Part shown: positions 1 to 7,306 of the stretch, one piece after another
Numbering within the stretch: the first letter of the stretch is position 1
Layout: each line of letters opens with the position of its first letter
Source of the DNA: Pseudarthrobacter sp. GA104
Lineage (GTDB): Bacteria > Actinomycetota > Actinomycetes > Actinomycetales > Micrococcaceae
Assembly: GCF_009741265.1 (NCBI RefSeq)
Contig: NZ_WOWL01000001.1
Span: 248,001 to 312,000 of the forward strand
Length of the DNA: 64,000 bases
Reading direction: 5' to 3'
Notes under the pieces: model-generated
Seen by the model: the letters and a program-made list of their open reading frames with translations, nothing else
The model's database searches: none
Told to the model about the DNA's origin: nothing
Position numbers and translations under genes: made by a program

Positions 1-1057
1 GCCGGATTTCCACGTCGTAGTCCAGGAATGGGATGAACTCCTCCCAGGCGTTTTCCCACAGGCGCACGATCGCCCCGTATTTCTTGCCCCAGCGCTCCGT
101 GAGTTCCTCGAACGCCGCCCGGGCGGCTGCGGCGTTGACGGCCGTGTAGATCGTCTTCACGTCGCGTTTGAGTGCGTCCCAGTCCTGCCTTGAGGCCAGA
201 CGGAAGGTGTTCCGGATCAGGTGGATAATGCACGTCTGCACCGTCGTCAGCGGCCAGACGTTGGTGACGACCTCCGGCAGGCCTTTGAGCCCGTCGCAGA
301 CGAGGAAGAAGGTGTCCTTCACACCGCGGTTCTTGATGTCGGTGAGCACGCTCATCCAGAACTTGGCGCCTTCCCCGCCGGTCCCGGCCCAGAGCCCCAG
401 GATGTCCTTCTCACCCGCGAGCGTGACCCCGATGGCTGCGTAGACGGGCCGGTTGGCGACCTGCCCGTCCCTGGCCTTGACGACAATAGCGTCGATGAAG
501 ATCGCGGCGTAGACCTCGTCCAGCGGCCGGTTCTGCCACGCTGCCATCTCCTCAAGCACCCGGTCGGTAATCCGCGAGACCGTCTCCTTGGACACCGAAG
601 CGCCGTAGATCTCGGCGAAATGAGCGCTGATCTCCCCGGTCGTCAGGCCCTTGGCATAGAGCGAGAGAACCATCTCATCGACCCCGGACAAACGCCGCTG
701 GCGCTTGGCGACAATCTTCGGTTCGAAAGTCCCGTCCCGGTCCCGCGGAACGTCGATCTGCACCGGGCCTGTCGTCTCCGTCAGCACCGTCTTGGGGCGC
801 GTCCCGTTACGCGAGTTGGCAGTCTCCTTGGCCGCCGTGTCATGCCTTTCATAGCCCAGATGCTCGGTCAGTTCCTCGTCCAGCGCGGTCTCGATGACTG
901 TCTTGGTCAGCTGCTTGAGCAGACCGTCCGGTCCGGTCAGGGACAGGCCCTGTTCCTTGGCCATCCTCACTAACTCGCGTGCGGCCTCAGCCTCGGACTT
1001 CTCTGTCAGATTTTCAACGGTTTTCGTACTCGGCACAGCCTCAAGTGTTGCGGCCAT
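1..1057 (-). CDS. IS256-family transposase (cut by window edge)
   Basis: DDE transposase of the mutator/IS256 family, which moves the element by cut and paste. The 352 visible residues start at the ATG at 1057 and run off the left edge. Family landmarks are present: IFIDAIVVKARDG with the first catalytic Asp, VCDGLKGLPE with the second, and WGKKYGAIVRLWENAWEEF near the edge. The catalytic Glu, normally in a STNAIES-type motif a little further on, lies outside the window. No frameshift is visible in this part, so the gene may be intact. Confidence 0.9.
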   Translation of the reverse strand, partial: MAATLEAVPSTKTVENLTEKSEAEAARELVRMAKEQGLSLTGPDGLLKQLTKTVIETALDEELTEHLGYERHDTAAKETANSRNGTRPKTVLTETTGPVQIDVPRDRDGTFEPKIVAKRQRRLSGVDEMVLSLYAKGLTTGEISAHFAEIYGASVSKETVSRITDRVLEEMAAWQNRPLDEVYAAIFIDAIVVKARDGQVANRPVYAAIGVTLAGEKDILGLWAGTGGEGAKFWMSVLTDIKNRGVKDTFFLVCDGLKGLPEVVTNVWPLTTVQTCIIHLIRNTFRLASRQDWDALKRDVKTIYTAVNAAAARAAFEELTERWGKKYGAIVRLWENAWEEFIPFLDYDVEIR

Positions 1058-1127
1058 ATCGGGCTCCTCCCCGCCAGGCTTACCGCCCGGCGTGTCGAGC
1101 CAGATACACCGTTATTTCCACAGTCCC
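1..1127 (-). mobile_element. IS256-family insertion sequence, 5' part
   Basis: This is one end of an IS256 (mutator) element that continues beyond the window. The outer end is at about 1127: read on the minus strand it starts GGGACTGTGGAAATAACGGT, a typical IS256-family terminal repeat, spanning roughly 1096-1127. The transposase gene starts 38 bp inside that repeat. The element ends 13 bp downstream of the stop codon of the next gene, so it landed just behind it without breaking it. Confidence 0.85.
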
Positions 1128-1140
1128 AGCAGGTGCAGGG

Positions 1141-1680
1141 CTACCGCGAGAATTCGGTCGGCGGGCTGTCGACCCAGTCCTTGTAGATCGGGTCCTCGGG
1201 ATGCCAGGCTCCCCAGTGCGAGACGCGGGGGACGCCCACGATGTCCCAGTCCGAGTTGACGGGCCGGACGTCGATCCAGTCCCAGATGCAGGTGCGGTGA
1301 AGGATTTTCCACACGCCGTCGCGCTTTTCGCACAAGTCGCGGTAGCGGCCGGCCTGGAACATTGTCACCTCGGGGTCCTTGAACGGGACCACGCAGATGA
1401 ACGTGCTTTCGCGCTTGGCCCGGTTGCCGTCGATCTCGGACAGGACGTTGGAGATGTGGTGGCTGCAGCTGTGGATCTTGTCGTGCCAGGTCATGGCTGC
1501 ATCAGCCCACTCCTGGCCGTTTCCGACATAGCCGCCGTGATTATCGAATGAATCAGGCCAATATGTGGATTTCATCAGCTCGCGGTCGTGCCGGTCGGCG
1601 CCCCTCGCATACAACATGAGGTTGTCATGGAGGGCTTGTTTGTCATACAACTCAGTCAGTTGAGCATCTGTGAGGGACAT
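1141..1680 (-). CDS. SnoaL-like (NTF2-fold) protein, paralog of the gene at 20814
   Basis: A 179-residue protein of the SnoaL/NTF2 fold, a family of small cone-shaped barrels that includes BaiE-type dehydratases, isomerases and epoxide hydrolases. Tyr and Asp in LMLYARGADRHD and the His pair in SCSHHISN resemble the active-site pattern of BaiE-like members. It shares WPDSFDNHG and AGRYRDLCEKRDGVWKIL-type blocks with the 209-residue protein at 20814, so the two are paralogs. Conserved 67-bp element A lies 59 bp upstream, which suggests control by the AraC regulators further right. The exact reaction is unknown. An IS256 element has inserted right behind the stop. Confidence 0.8.
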   Translation of the reverse strand: MSLTDAQLTELYDKQALHDNLMLYARGADRHDRELMKSTYWPDSFDNHGGYVGNGQEWADAAMTWHDKIHSCSHHISNVLSEIDGNRAKRESTFICVVPFKDPEVTMFQAGRYRDLCEKRDGVWKILHRTCIWDWIDVRPVNSDWDIVGVPRVSHWGAWHPEDPIYKDWVDSPPTEFSR

Positions 1681-1738
1681 GTATCCAGACTTTCTATTCC
1701 AAACGCCAGGCAGCTTCTTTGCGGCCCTCGTGAGAAAC

Positions 1739-1805
1739 TACGCTAAAAGCAGGCGTTGCTGGACGGATAGCATCTTGGGCGCCATGCAGTTGGGAAACTG
1801 CGTCA
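1739..1805 (-). promoter_or_regulatory. 67-bp AraC-type promoter element, copy A
   Basis: Read towards the SnoaL gene, it has TGACGCAGTTTCCCAA at positions 1-16, a TGGCGC block at position 22 and TAGCGT as -10 box at positions 61-66. The same layout, in exactly 67 bp, occurs six more times in the window. Copy A has the weakest second half-site, and its -10 box is followed by A rather than T. Confidence 0.75.
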
Positions 1806-1922
1806 GGCGCGCCCGCTACCGGGACGGCCTCCGTCGGCACCGTGTAAGAACCCGCATGCGCCGCTGACCTTAGTGCCGCCGTCAAAGGCGTGCCACTCAG
1901 GCCAGCAGGCGTGGAATGGTTC

Positions 1923-2639
1923 CTAGAAGGTGCGCGCGGCAACCCGAACCGGTTCGGCGCGCTTCAGTGCGTCACGCAGCCGTTCAGCGGGCACCGGCGC
2001 GGCGGGAGCTTCGAGCATGCGGTCGTCCGGGGTTGCGGGGTCCGCCAGGTAAAGCACGGTGTAGGCACGGGCTTCCGGCTCGAAACGCCAGCTCTCAGCC
2101 AACGGACCGGCGTCCACTGCATCGAAGCCCAGTTGCTCGATAAGGCTCATGACCTTGGTCTTGGCGGAAGCGTCATCGCCAGCCACGGGCAGGGCGGTAC
2201 GATCGGGGGCGCCAGAGGGGCGCGCCAGCTGGGGGATGTGGTGCGCGAGGATGTTGTTAAAGGCCTTCGTCAGGCCGGCTCCTTGAAAGTGCCGTAGCAC
2301 GAGCTCGCTAGTAGTCACCCTTTCCTCGTCGAGCTCTGCAACCCTTCCGTCCCGGAACGGGTAGTAGTTTGTGGTGTCGAGCACCGCCTTGCCTTCAAGC
2401 AGGGACGCAGGAATAGCAGTGTGCGCGGTCAGCGGCACGGACAACACAACTATGTCTCCGGCCGCCGCCGACTGCTCGATGGTGCCTGCGGAAGCCAGGG
2501 GACCCAACTCTGAGACAAGGCTGGCAAGAGTCTCCGGGCCGCGGGAATTGGACAGCACTACGGGGATGCCGGCACTTACGGCGAGACGAGCGATGGCAGC
2601 ACCGATGTTCCCGGTGCCAATGATTCCAAGGGTGGGCAT
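1923..2639 (-). CDS. NADPH-dependent oxidoreductase of the F420:NADP oxidoreductase family
   Basis: A 238-residue Rossmann protein related to F420:NADP oxidoreductase (FNO) and bacterial NADPH-dependent reductases. The nucleotide loop is GIIGTGNIGAAIARL, and the following SNSRGPETL has the Ser-Arg pair that binds the NADP 2'-phosphate in this family. DTTNYYPFRDG and KAFNNI are further family blocks. It is the first of five paralogs in the window (22680, 46041, 47993, 49460) and is closest to the 49460 copy in its C-terminal FEPDSGAYTP-like block. It is transcribed divergently from an ArsR regulator across a palindromic operator. Whether it uses F420 or another acceptor cannot be read from sequence. 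Confidence 0.8.
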   Translation of the reverse strand: MPTLGIIGTGNIGAAIARLAVSAGIPVVLSNSRGPETLASLVSELGPLASAGTIEQSAAAGDIVVLSVPLTAHTAIPASLLEGKAVLDTTNYYPFRDGRVAELDEERVTTSELVLRHFQGAGLTKAFNNILAHHIPQLARPSGAPDRTALPVAGDDASAKTKVMSLIEQLGFDAVDAGPLAESWRFEPEARAYTVLYLADPATPDDRMLEAPAAPVPAERLRDALKRAEPVRVAARTF

Positions 2640-2739
2640 TTTTTGTTTCCTCAGTCGAGAGTCGTGGATGGGGCGGGAACCTGAAAGCTACGGCCCGTTG
2701 ATGGCACGCACTGGTGGGTGGGCCTGGCGTTAAACGTAT

Positions 2740-2767
2740 CCTATGTTCGCGTCAGCGTAAACATAGG
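2740..2767. promoter_or_regulatory. Palindromic operator between the oxidoreductase and arsR genes
   Basis: CCTATGTT and AACATAGG form perfect 8-bp arms separated by 12 bp. It lies between the divergent oxidoreductase (start 2639) and ArsR gene (start 2792). A -10-like TAGACT at 2780-2785 ends 6 bp before the ArsR ATG, so the regulator message is probably leaderless and the operator overlaps its -35 region. Autoregulation is the natural inference. Confidence 0.7.
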
Positions 2768-2791
2768 CGGTTTTGGCGATAGACTGGGCAC

Positions 2792-3142
2792 ATGGCCAGC
2801 CGAACTTCCACCCCCCTCACGCACCCTGACGTAAGTGAACTGGACCTGTTCCGCCTGATGGCTGCCGTGACTGACCCGGTGCGGCTGGGGATCGTCATCA
2901 AGCTGGCTGGCAGCAACGAGGACATCCCGTGCACCGACTTTGCCCTGCCAGTGACAAAGTCTGCCGGGACCCGCCACTTTCGGGTGTTGCGTGAGGCTGG
3001 CGTGATCCATCAGCATGACGTAGGTGTCCGCCGCATGAGCCGGCTGCGCAGCGATGACCTGGAAGTGCGCTTCCCCGGCCTGCTGAAACTGATCCTCCAG
3101 GAGGCTGCCCACTTCAACCACGGGGATCGTCAGGCCTCCTGA
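2792..3142 (+). CDS. ArsR-family transcriptional regulator
   Basis: A 116-residue winged-helix protein of the ArsR/SmtB type. LMAAVTDPVRLGIVIKL is the typical N-terminal helix, and KSAGTRHFRVLREAGVIHQ is the recognition helix and wing. No CxC metal motif is visible, so a metal sensor is unlikely; many such proteins sense redox or small organic ligands. It is divergent from the oxidoreductase at 1923 and probably represses both genes. A related ArsR at 47514 sits in the same divergent position next to another paralog of the oxidoreductase. There is no Shine-Dalgarno sequence, in line with a leaderless start. Confidence 0.85.
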   Translation: MASRTSTPLTHPDVSELDLFRLMAAVTDPVRLGIVIKLAGSNEDIPCTDFALPVTKSAGTRHFRVLREAGVIHQHDVGVRRMSRLRSDDLEVRFPGLLKLILQEAAHFNHGDRQAS

Positions 3143-3672
3143 CCTGGAGCGGCACGCAGGATCCATCCCGGGGATGCCCCGGGTTCAGGTGCCGGAACGG
3201 TACGCGGGACATGACCGGTCGCATCGAGTACGTTGTCCAGCCAGTCCACGCGGTTAGTGAAACGCTTGGCCTTGTGCGGAGCGGTCCACCGGTAGGCGTC
3301 GTTTTCCCAATTGATCTTCAGCCGCCGTCGGGACGTCAAGGCAGTGAAGGTATGGATGAGCCACGGATTGCCCAAGCCGTCAGCCACCACCAAGTCCGGT
3401 CCCGGCAGGAGTCCCAGGAGGTCTTTGGTTTGCAGACCGGCTTCTTCAAACAACTCTTCAAGGGTCTGCTGTTCAGGCGTGGCCCCGGCTTCCATAAATC
3501 CGGTAATGCAGTGCCAAAGGCCTCTGTCGTGGCCAAGATTTCCGCTTCTTCTGAACAGTGCAATCTTGTCCCGCCACTGGATGACGGCCGCTATCACGGT
3601 CCGGTCCGCTGGGATGTCATGCGCAGCGCGCGAGGGAAACCTCCCGCCGGACGCCGCATCAACGACGCTCAT
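3130..3672 (-). CDS. NUDIX hydrolase-like protein with a degenerate box
   Basis: About 180 residues with a NUDIX fold. I chose the ATG at 3672 (MSVVDAASGG) because a longer reading would run into the stop of the flavin reductase gene. The box GFMEAGATPEQQTLEELFEE keeps the metal-binding Glu residues of the EE-L-FEE part. The usual first Glu is Ala and the Arg before the Glu is Glu, so the hydrolase motif is imperfect. It is the last gene of the SDR / flavin reductase / NUDIX unit driven by element B. Its 3' end overlaps the convergent ArsR gene by 13 bp. It could clean up a nucleotide-linked by-product, but the substrate is unknown. Confidence 0.75.
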   Translation of the reverse strand: MSVVDAASGGRFPSRAAHDIPADRTVIAAVIQWRDKIALFRRSGNLGHDRGLWHCITGFMEAGATPEQQTLEELFEEAGLQTKDLLGLLPGPDLVVADGLGNPWLIHTFTALTSRRRLKINWENDAYRWTAPHKAKRFTNRVDWLDNVLDATGHVPRTVPAPEPGASPGWILRAAPGQEA

Positions 3673-3707
3673 ATTGTCATTCCAACGCACAGCAACCGCT
3701 CTGTCTG

Positions 3708-4247
3708 CTACACGACGTCGATCGACTGAGCGTTGACGAGCTCGCGGAACTTGGCGCCGTGCCAAATGAGCGGCTCGTTTTCGCCCACTCCGAGCTTCTT
3801 CACCTCAAGCAGCGCCATCCAGTGATCGCCGGCCTCTGAAACTTCGTGGACCGAGCACTCGAGCCACAACGCCGCATCTTCTATGAACACTGCCCCGTCC
3901 TCACCGACGTCGATAGCCACCTGCTCAAAACGTGCAGCACGGTCCTTGCCTGCGAGCTTGCGGGTCAGATGTCCCTGCCCCTTGCCAAAGATCGAAACCC
4001 CAAGTGAAGCCGCATCCTTGATCTGCTCCCATGTCTCCGACGACTTCTGCACAGCTACCGCGACGAGGCACGGTTCGAGCGACACGCCAACCATGAACGA
4101 TGACGCGACGAGTGCATGCTTCTCGTCGCCGGATTCGACCGCGAGCACCGCCACTCCTGACGGAAACTGTGCGAACGTGCTTCTCACCAGCAAAGGGTCG
4201 TTGCCGAATGCGCTGACCTTCGGCCGGGTCATAAATTTTTGGGTCAT
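3708..4247 (-). CDS. Flavin reductase (HpaC/DIM6-type)
   Basis: A 179-residue flavin reductase-like protein that would reduce FMN or FAD with NAD(P)H for a partner monooxygenase. It has the family pattern FAQFPSGVAVLAVE near the N-terminus, HALVASSFMVGVSLEPCLV for flavin binding and GDHWMALLEV towards the C-terminus (the GDH motif binds NAD(P)H in related enzymes). It follows the SDR at 4323 and precedes the NUDIX gene in the same direction, so it belongs to the element-B operon. The likely client is the luciferase-like monooxygenase at 26747, although that enzyme has its own reductase at 28024. Confidence 0.85.
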   Translation of the reverse strand: MTQKFMTRPKVSAFGNDPLLVRSTFAQFPSGVAVLAVESGDEKHALVASSFMVGVSLEPCLVAVAVQKSSETWEQIKDAASLGVSIFGKGQGHLTRKLAGKDRAARFEQVAIDVGEDGAVFIEDAALWLECSVHEVSEAGDHWMALLEVKKLGVGENEPLIWHGAKFRELVNAQSIDVV

Positions 4248-4322
4248 GGGTTTTCTTCCTCTCGGTGCCCGTGTGGGAACTATCGCTCTTTGACCATTCC
4301 CGGGCCGAATACGTCTGGGCAG

Positions 4323-5072
4323 TTACGCGGCCGTCTGGCCGCCATCGATAGGCAGTGCGACGCCGGTGATGTACGAAGACTGCTCACTGGCGAGGAACAG
4401 GACGGCATTGGCTACTTCTTCTGCGGTTCCGACGCGACGTGCCGGAACCATATTGATGAGATAGTCGGCGGCGGCAGGGTTTTCCGCCAGAGCTTCTTCC
4501 ATCATTGGAGTCCTTATGGGGCCAGGGCAGATGGAGTTTGCGCGGATATTCCGCTCCGCGTATTCGAGGGCGATGGTGCGGGTCAGCCCGAGGAGGCCGG
4601 TCTTGGCTGCGCTGTAACCGCCGTAGAGAGGCGTCCCCATCAAGGCTGCAGCCGAGGCCACGTTGACGATCGATCCCCCGCCCTGCTCGAGCATGGCGGG
4701 AATTGCATACTTCATTGTGAGGAAAGCGCCCCGGAGATTTACGTTAATCATCTTGTCGAAGTCCGACTCCAGCGCCTCATGGTGCTGCACCATGGGAGCA
4801 TTTGCCCCTGCAATATTGCAAAGAATGTCGAGGCCACCGAACTCGCTAATTGCCAGATCAACCATTGCTTTCGCGTCTCCAGCTTTTGAAATGTCAGCTT
4901 GGATCGGCACCGTTCGGTCTCCGAGCTCCACAGCCGTTTTCTCCTGGGCCCCCGAGAAGTCCGCCAAGACGATGTTTGCGCCCTGCTGATGAAAAAGGCG
5001 GGCAGTTGCCAAACCCATGCCTGAGCCGGCACCGGTGATTATTGCGGTCTTGCCTTCGAGTACGTTGCTCAT
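4323..5072 (-). CDS. Short-chain dehydrogenase/reductase (SDR)
   Basis: A 249-residue classical SDR. TGAGSGMG is the cofactor loop, DFSG after the second strand suggests NAD preference, and the active site is Ser in VNVASAAAL with YSAAK. The C-terminus is SSYITGVALPIDGGQ. The ATG at 5072 has GAAGGAAT upstream. However, a GTG at 5102 sits behind the conserved AAAGGAGATCCC leader shared with other units and reads in frame (10 extra residues), so the real start may be there. It is the first gene of the operon driven by element B. It probably oxidises an alcohol intermediate to a ketone in the degradation pathway. Confidence 0.85.
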   Translation of the reverse strand: MSNVLEGKTAIITGAGSGMGLATARLFHQQGANIVLADFSGAQEKTAVELGDRTVPIQADISKAGDAKAMVDLAISEFGGLDILCNIAGANAPMVQHHEALESDFDKMINVNLRGAFLTMKYAIPAMLEQGGGSIVNVASAAALMGTPLYGGYSAAKTGLLGLTRTIALEYAERNIRANSICPGPIRTPMMEEALAENPAAADYLINMVPARRVGTAEEVANAVLFLASEQSSYITGVALPIDGGQTAA

Positions 5073-5155
5073 TGCTATTCCTTCACGTCCGGGGAAGCTC
5101 ACGGGATCTCCTTTGATCTCAGTGCGTAGCCTTCTTGCTGACTTCGCCCACAATC

Positions 5156-5222
5156 AACGCTAAGTGCGGGTAGGGCTGCACCGGGATGGCCATCGGCGCC
5201 AACAAGGAATGAAACCGCGCCA
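5156..5222 (-). promoter_or_regulatory. 67-bp AraC-type promoter element, copy B
   Basis: Read towards the SDR it starts TGGCGCGGTTTCATTC, has TGGCGCCGATGGCCAT at position 22 and ends with TTAGCGTT. It is followed by a leader with AAAGGAGATCCC and a GTG 54 bp after the element. The leader matches those of copies C and E almost base for base. Confidence 0.85.
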
Positions 5223-5358
5223 AAAGTGTGTCCTCTCGCGGGGCCGGCAAAAGCCCTTGCGCCGCATGTCGGCAACCAGAGGGCGGGAATAAGAAGGCTC
5301 CCCGCAAGCCTGAACTGGATGACCAGTCCGGCTTCCGGGGAGCCCGATGGCTGTCTAT

Positions 5359-7059
5359 CTACTTTGCCGTGAGGACCGCGTCAAGGCTTCGGTTTTCGTT
5401 CGTGCTTTGTCCTGAATTACCAGGTGCAAAAGCCTTTGTGAACACAAAGCCGCGGTAGTCGTCGGCGACAACTTCTTGAACCTTTTTGACGTACTTGTCG
5501 AAGCCACCCGCATACGGAATGAAATAGCGCGAGCCGTCGTACTTGTTGACATGGACCATGTAGTTGTCCACGGCACGGCGCAAGAGCGGCGCCGCAATCT
5601 CATTGCAGTGATCGCCCCACTCCCGCTCTGCCTCAAGGCTGGCCTCGATGCGGACTGCGCCCTTCTTTTCGGCCTGCGCAATGATGTCGGCCACCAAATC
5701 AACGTGTTGGTTGTTCCCCACGAAGAAGTTTGCGAGCACACTCGGGCTTTGCGCACCGGTAAGCATAAACAGGTTCGGGAATCCATGCGTCATCACCCCC
5801 AGATGGGTCTGCGGCTTATGCTTCCACCGGTCGCTCGGCTGCTGGCCGTGCTCGTTGCGGACGTTGGCCTGGTCGAGGGCGCCCGTAAAGGCCTCGAAGC
5901 CGAGGGCAAAGACGATCAGGTCAACCTCGTACTCATTGTTCCGGGTCTTAATCCCCGTCTTGGTGATGCGCTCGATCGGATCACTTCTCAAGTCCACGAG
6001 ACTGACATTGCTTTGATTGAAGATCGGGTAATACCCGGTATCAATGCAGAGCCGACGGATGCCAATCGGGTAGGAGGTAGGCATGAGCTTCTCGGCGGTC
6101 TCGGGATCGTCGATCATGTCGCGGATCTTGCCGCGGACGAACTCTGCGACGACGTTGTTGACATCGATGTTCGTCCCCTGATCGGAGAAAGTTCCGAGCA
6201 GGGTCTGGCCCCCGAAGGCCCATCTGGACTCGAGAATCTGCTGCTGCTGTTCTTCCGAGAAGTCGGAAGCCTTGCCCGCAAAGCCCTGCATAACATAACC
6301 GACCGGGGAGTTATATGACTCGTCACGCAGTTGCAGAACCTTCTTGTTGAGGCGGGCCTTCTTCCTCCTGTCCGCCGGTCCATTGTGTGCGGGGATCGAG
6401 TAGTTCGGGGTCCGCTGCAGGACGTAGAGTTGCGCGGCTGTTTTGGCCATTTCCGTAGCAGCCTGCACACCCGAAGACCCCGTTCCAATGAGGGCCACGC
6501 GCTTGCCGGCAATCTCAACGGGGGTTTGAGGCCAATGTGCGGTTTGATACCACTCCCCCTCGAAATCGTCGAGTCCCGGGAAGTCCGGCTTCCGCGGCTT
6601 GGAGAGCTGTCCTGTCGCCATCACCAGATAGCGAGCCCAAACCGTTCGGCCGGTATTGGTCTTGATGAGGTACTTGTTCTCCTGGGGCTGCCAATCGGCG
6701 GACGTCACCCAGGTGCTTAGTGAGAGGTTGCGGCGCACATCGAGGCGGTCCGCCACGTAGTTCAAGTACCGCAGGATTTCGGGTTGTGCGGCATATCGCT
6801 CGCTCCAGTCCCATCCCGCGTACAACTCGGGATCAAACATGAAGGCGTAGCTGTGGCTCTCCAAGTCCACGCGGGCGCCCGGGTAGGCGTTGTGATACCA
6901 GACGCCCCCGACGCCGTCTGCTCCTTCGAAGCCGTGAACGTCGTGTCCCAGGTCGGCGAACCGGTGGAGGGCGTAGATGCCCCCCATGCCCGCGCCGATG
7001 ACGACGACGGAATATTCCTCAGTCTCACCCGCGGGGTTCTGGAGGTGGTTGTTTGACAT
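5359..7059 (-). CDS. Baeyer-Villiger-type flavin monooxygenase with altered fingerprint
   Basis: A 566-residue class B flavoprotein monooxygenase related to cyclohexanone and cyclopentanone monooxygenases, which insert oxygen next to a ketone to give an ester or lactone using NADPH and FAD. The FAD loop is VVIGAGMGGIYAL (about residues 18-31) and the NADPH loop is ALIGTGSSGVQAA (about 189-201). The BVMO fingerprint at residues 166-176 reads FEGEWYQTAHW, with Gln172 where His is standard. I chose the ATG at 7059 (GGGAG 9 bp upstream). A GTG at 7095 overlaps the stop of a 21-codon leader ORF and is a real alternative. It is a single-gene unit under element C. The His change may alter activity or reaction type. 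Confidence 0.85.
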   Translation of the reverse strand: MSNNHLQNPAGETEEYSVVVIGAGMGGIYALHRFADLGHDVHGFEGADGVGGVWYHNAYPGARVDLESHSYAFMFDPELYAGWDWSERYAAQPEILRYLNYVADRLDVRRNLSLSTWVTSADWQPQENKYLIKTNTGRTVWARYLVMATGQLSKPRKPDFPGLDDFEGEWYQTAHWPQTPVEIAGKRVALIGTGSSGVQAATEMAKTAAQLYVLQRTPNYSIPAHNGPADRRKKARLNKKVLQLRDESYNSPVGYVMQGFAGKASDFSEEQQQQILESRWAFGGQTLLGTFSDQGTNIDVNNVVAEFVRGKIRDMIDDPETAEKLMPTSYPIGIRRLCIDTGYYPIFNQSNVSLVDLRSDPIERITKTGIKTRNNEYEVDLIVFALGFEAFTGALDQANVRNEHGQQPSDRWKHKPQTHLGVMTHGFPNLFMLTGAQSPSVLANFFVGNNQHVDLVADIIAQAEKKGAVRIEASLEAEREWGDHCNEIAAPLLRRAVDNYMVHVNKYDGSRYFIPYAGGFDKYVKKVQEVVADDYRGFVFTKAFAPGNSGQSTNENRSLDAVLTAK

Positions 7060-7091
7060 GGCTTCGCTCCCTGGACGCGCGTCTTCACTGG

Positions 7092-7157
7092 TCACTGGGC
7101 GTCACCACTCGTTGGATGGAACAACCCATCCTGGTTCTGTACTTTTGAAAAGCCCAC
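7092..7157 (-). CDS. Possible 21-residue leader peptide before the BVMO gene
   Basis: A GTG directly behind the conserved AAAGGAGATCC ribosome site opens a 21-codon frame (VGFSKVQNQDGLFHPTSGDA and a final Gln) whose TGA overlaps a GTG start of the monooxygenase frame (GTGA). In operon E the same leader and GTG start the flavin reductase itself, so here it may be a relic of the copied cassette that now gives translational coupling. No similarity to known peptides is recognised. Confidence 0.4.
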   Translation of the reverse strand: MGFSKVQNQDGLFHPTSGDAQ

Positions 7158-7212
7158 CGGATCTCCTTTGATGTCAGTGCGTCGGCTACTTCGCCGATCT
7201 TTGTTCACAAAT

Positions 7213-7279
7213 AACGCTAAGAGCCGCCGGGTCCTGACCGGCATGGCAATGGACGCCAATAAGGCGGGAAAATGCGTCA
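7213..7279 (-). promoter_or_regulatory. 67-bp AraC-type promoter element, copy C
   Basis: Read towards the monooxygenase gene: TGACGCATTTTCCCGC at position 1, TGGCGTCCATTGCCAT at position 22 and TTAGCGTT at the end. This is the copy with the clearest second half-site. A conserved leader with AAAGGAGATCC follows. Confidence 0.87.
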
Positions 7280-7306
7280 GCTATTCACGCTTCGACCGGA
7301 CGTGGG

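Noticed and set aside
221..973. Long plus-strand open frames across the first kilobase
   Set aside because: They are antisense to the clear IS256 transposase and have no domain or ribosome site.
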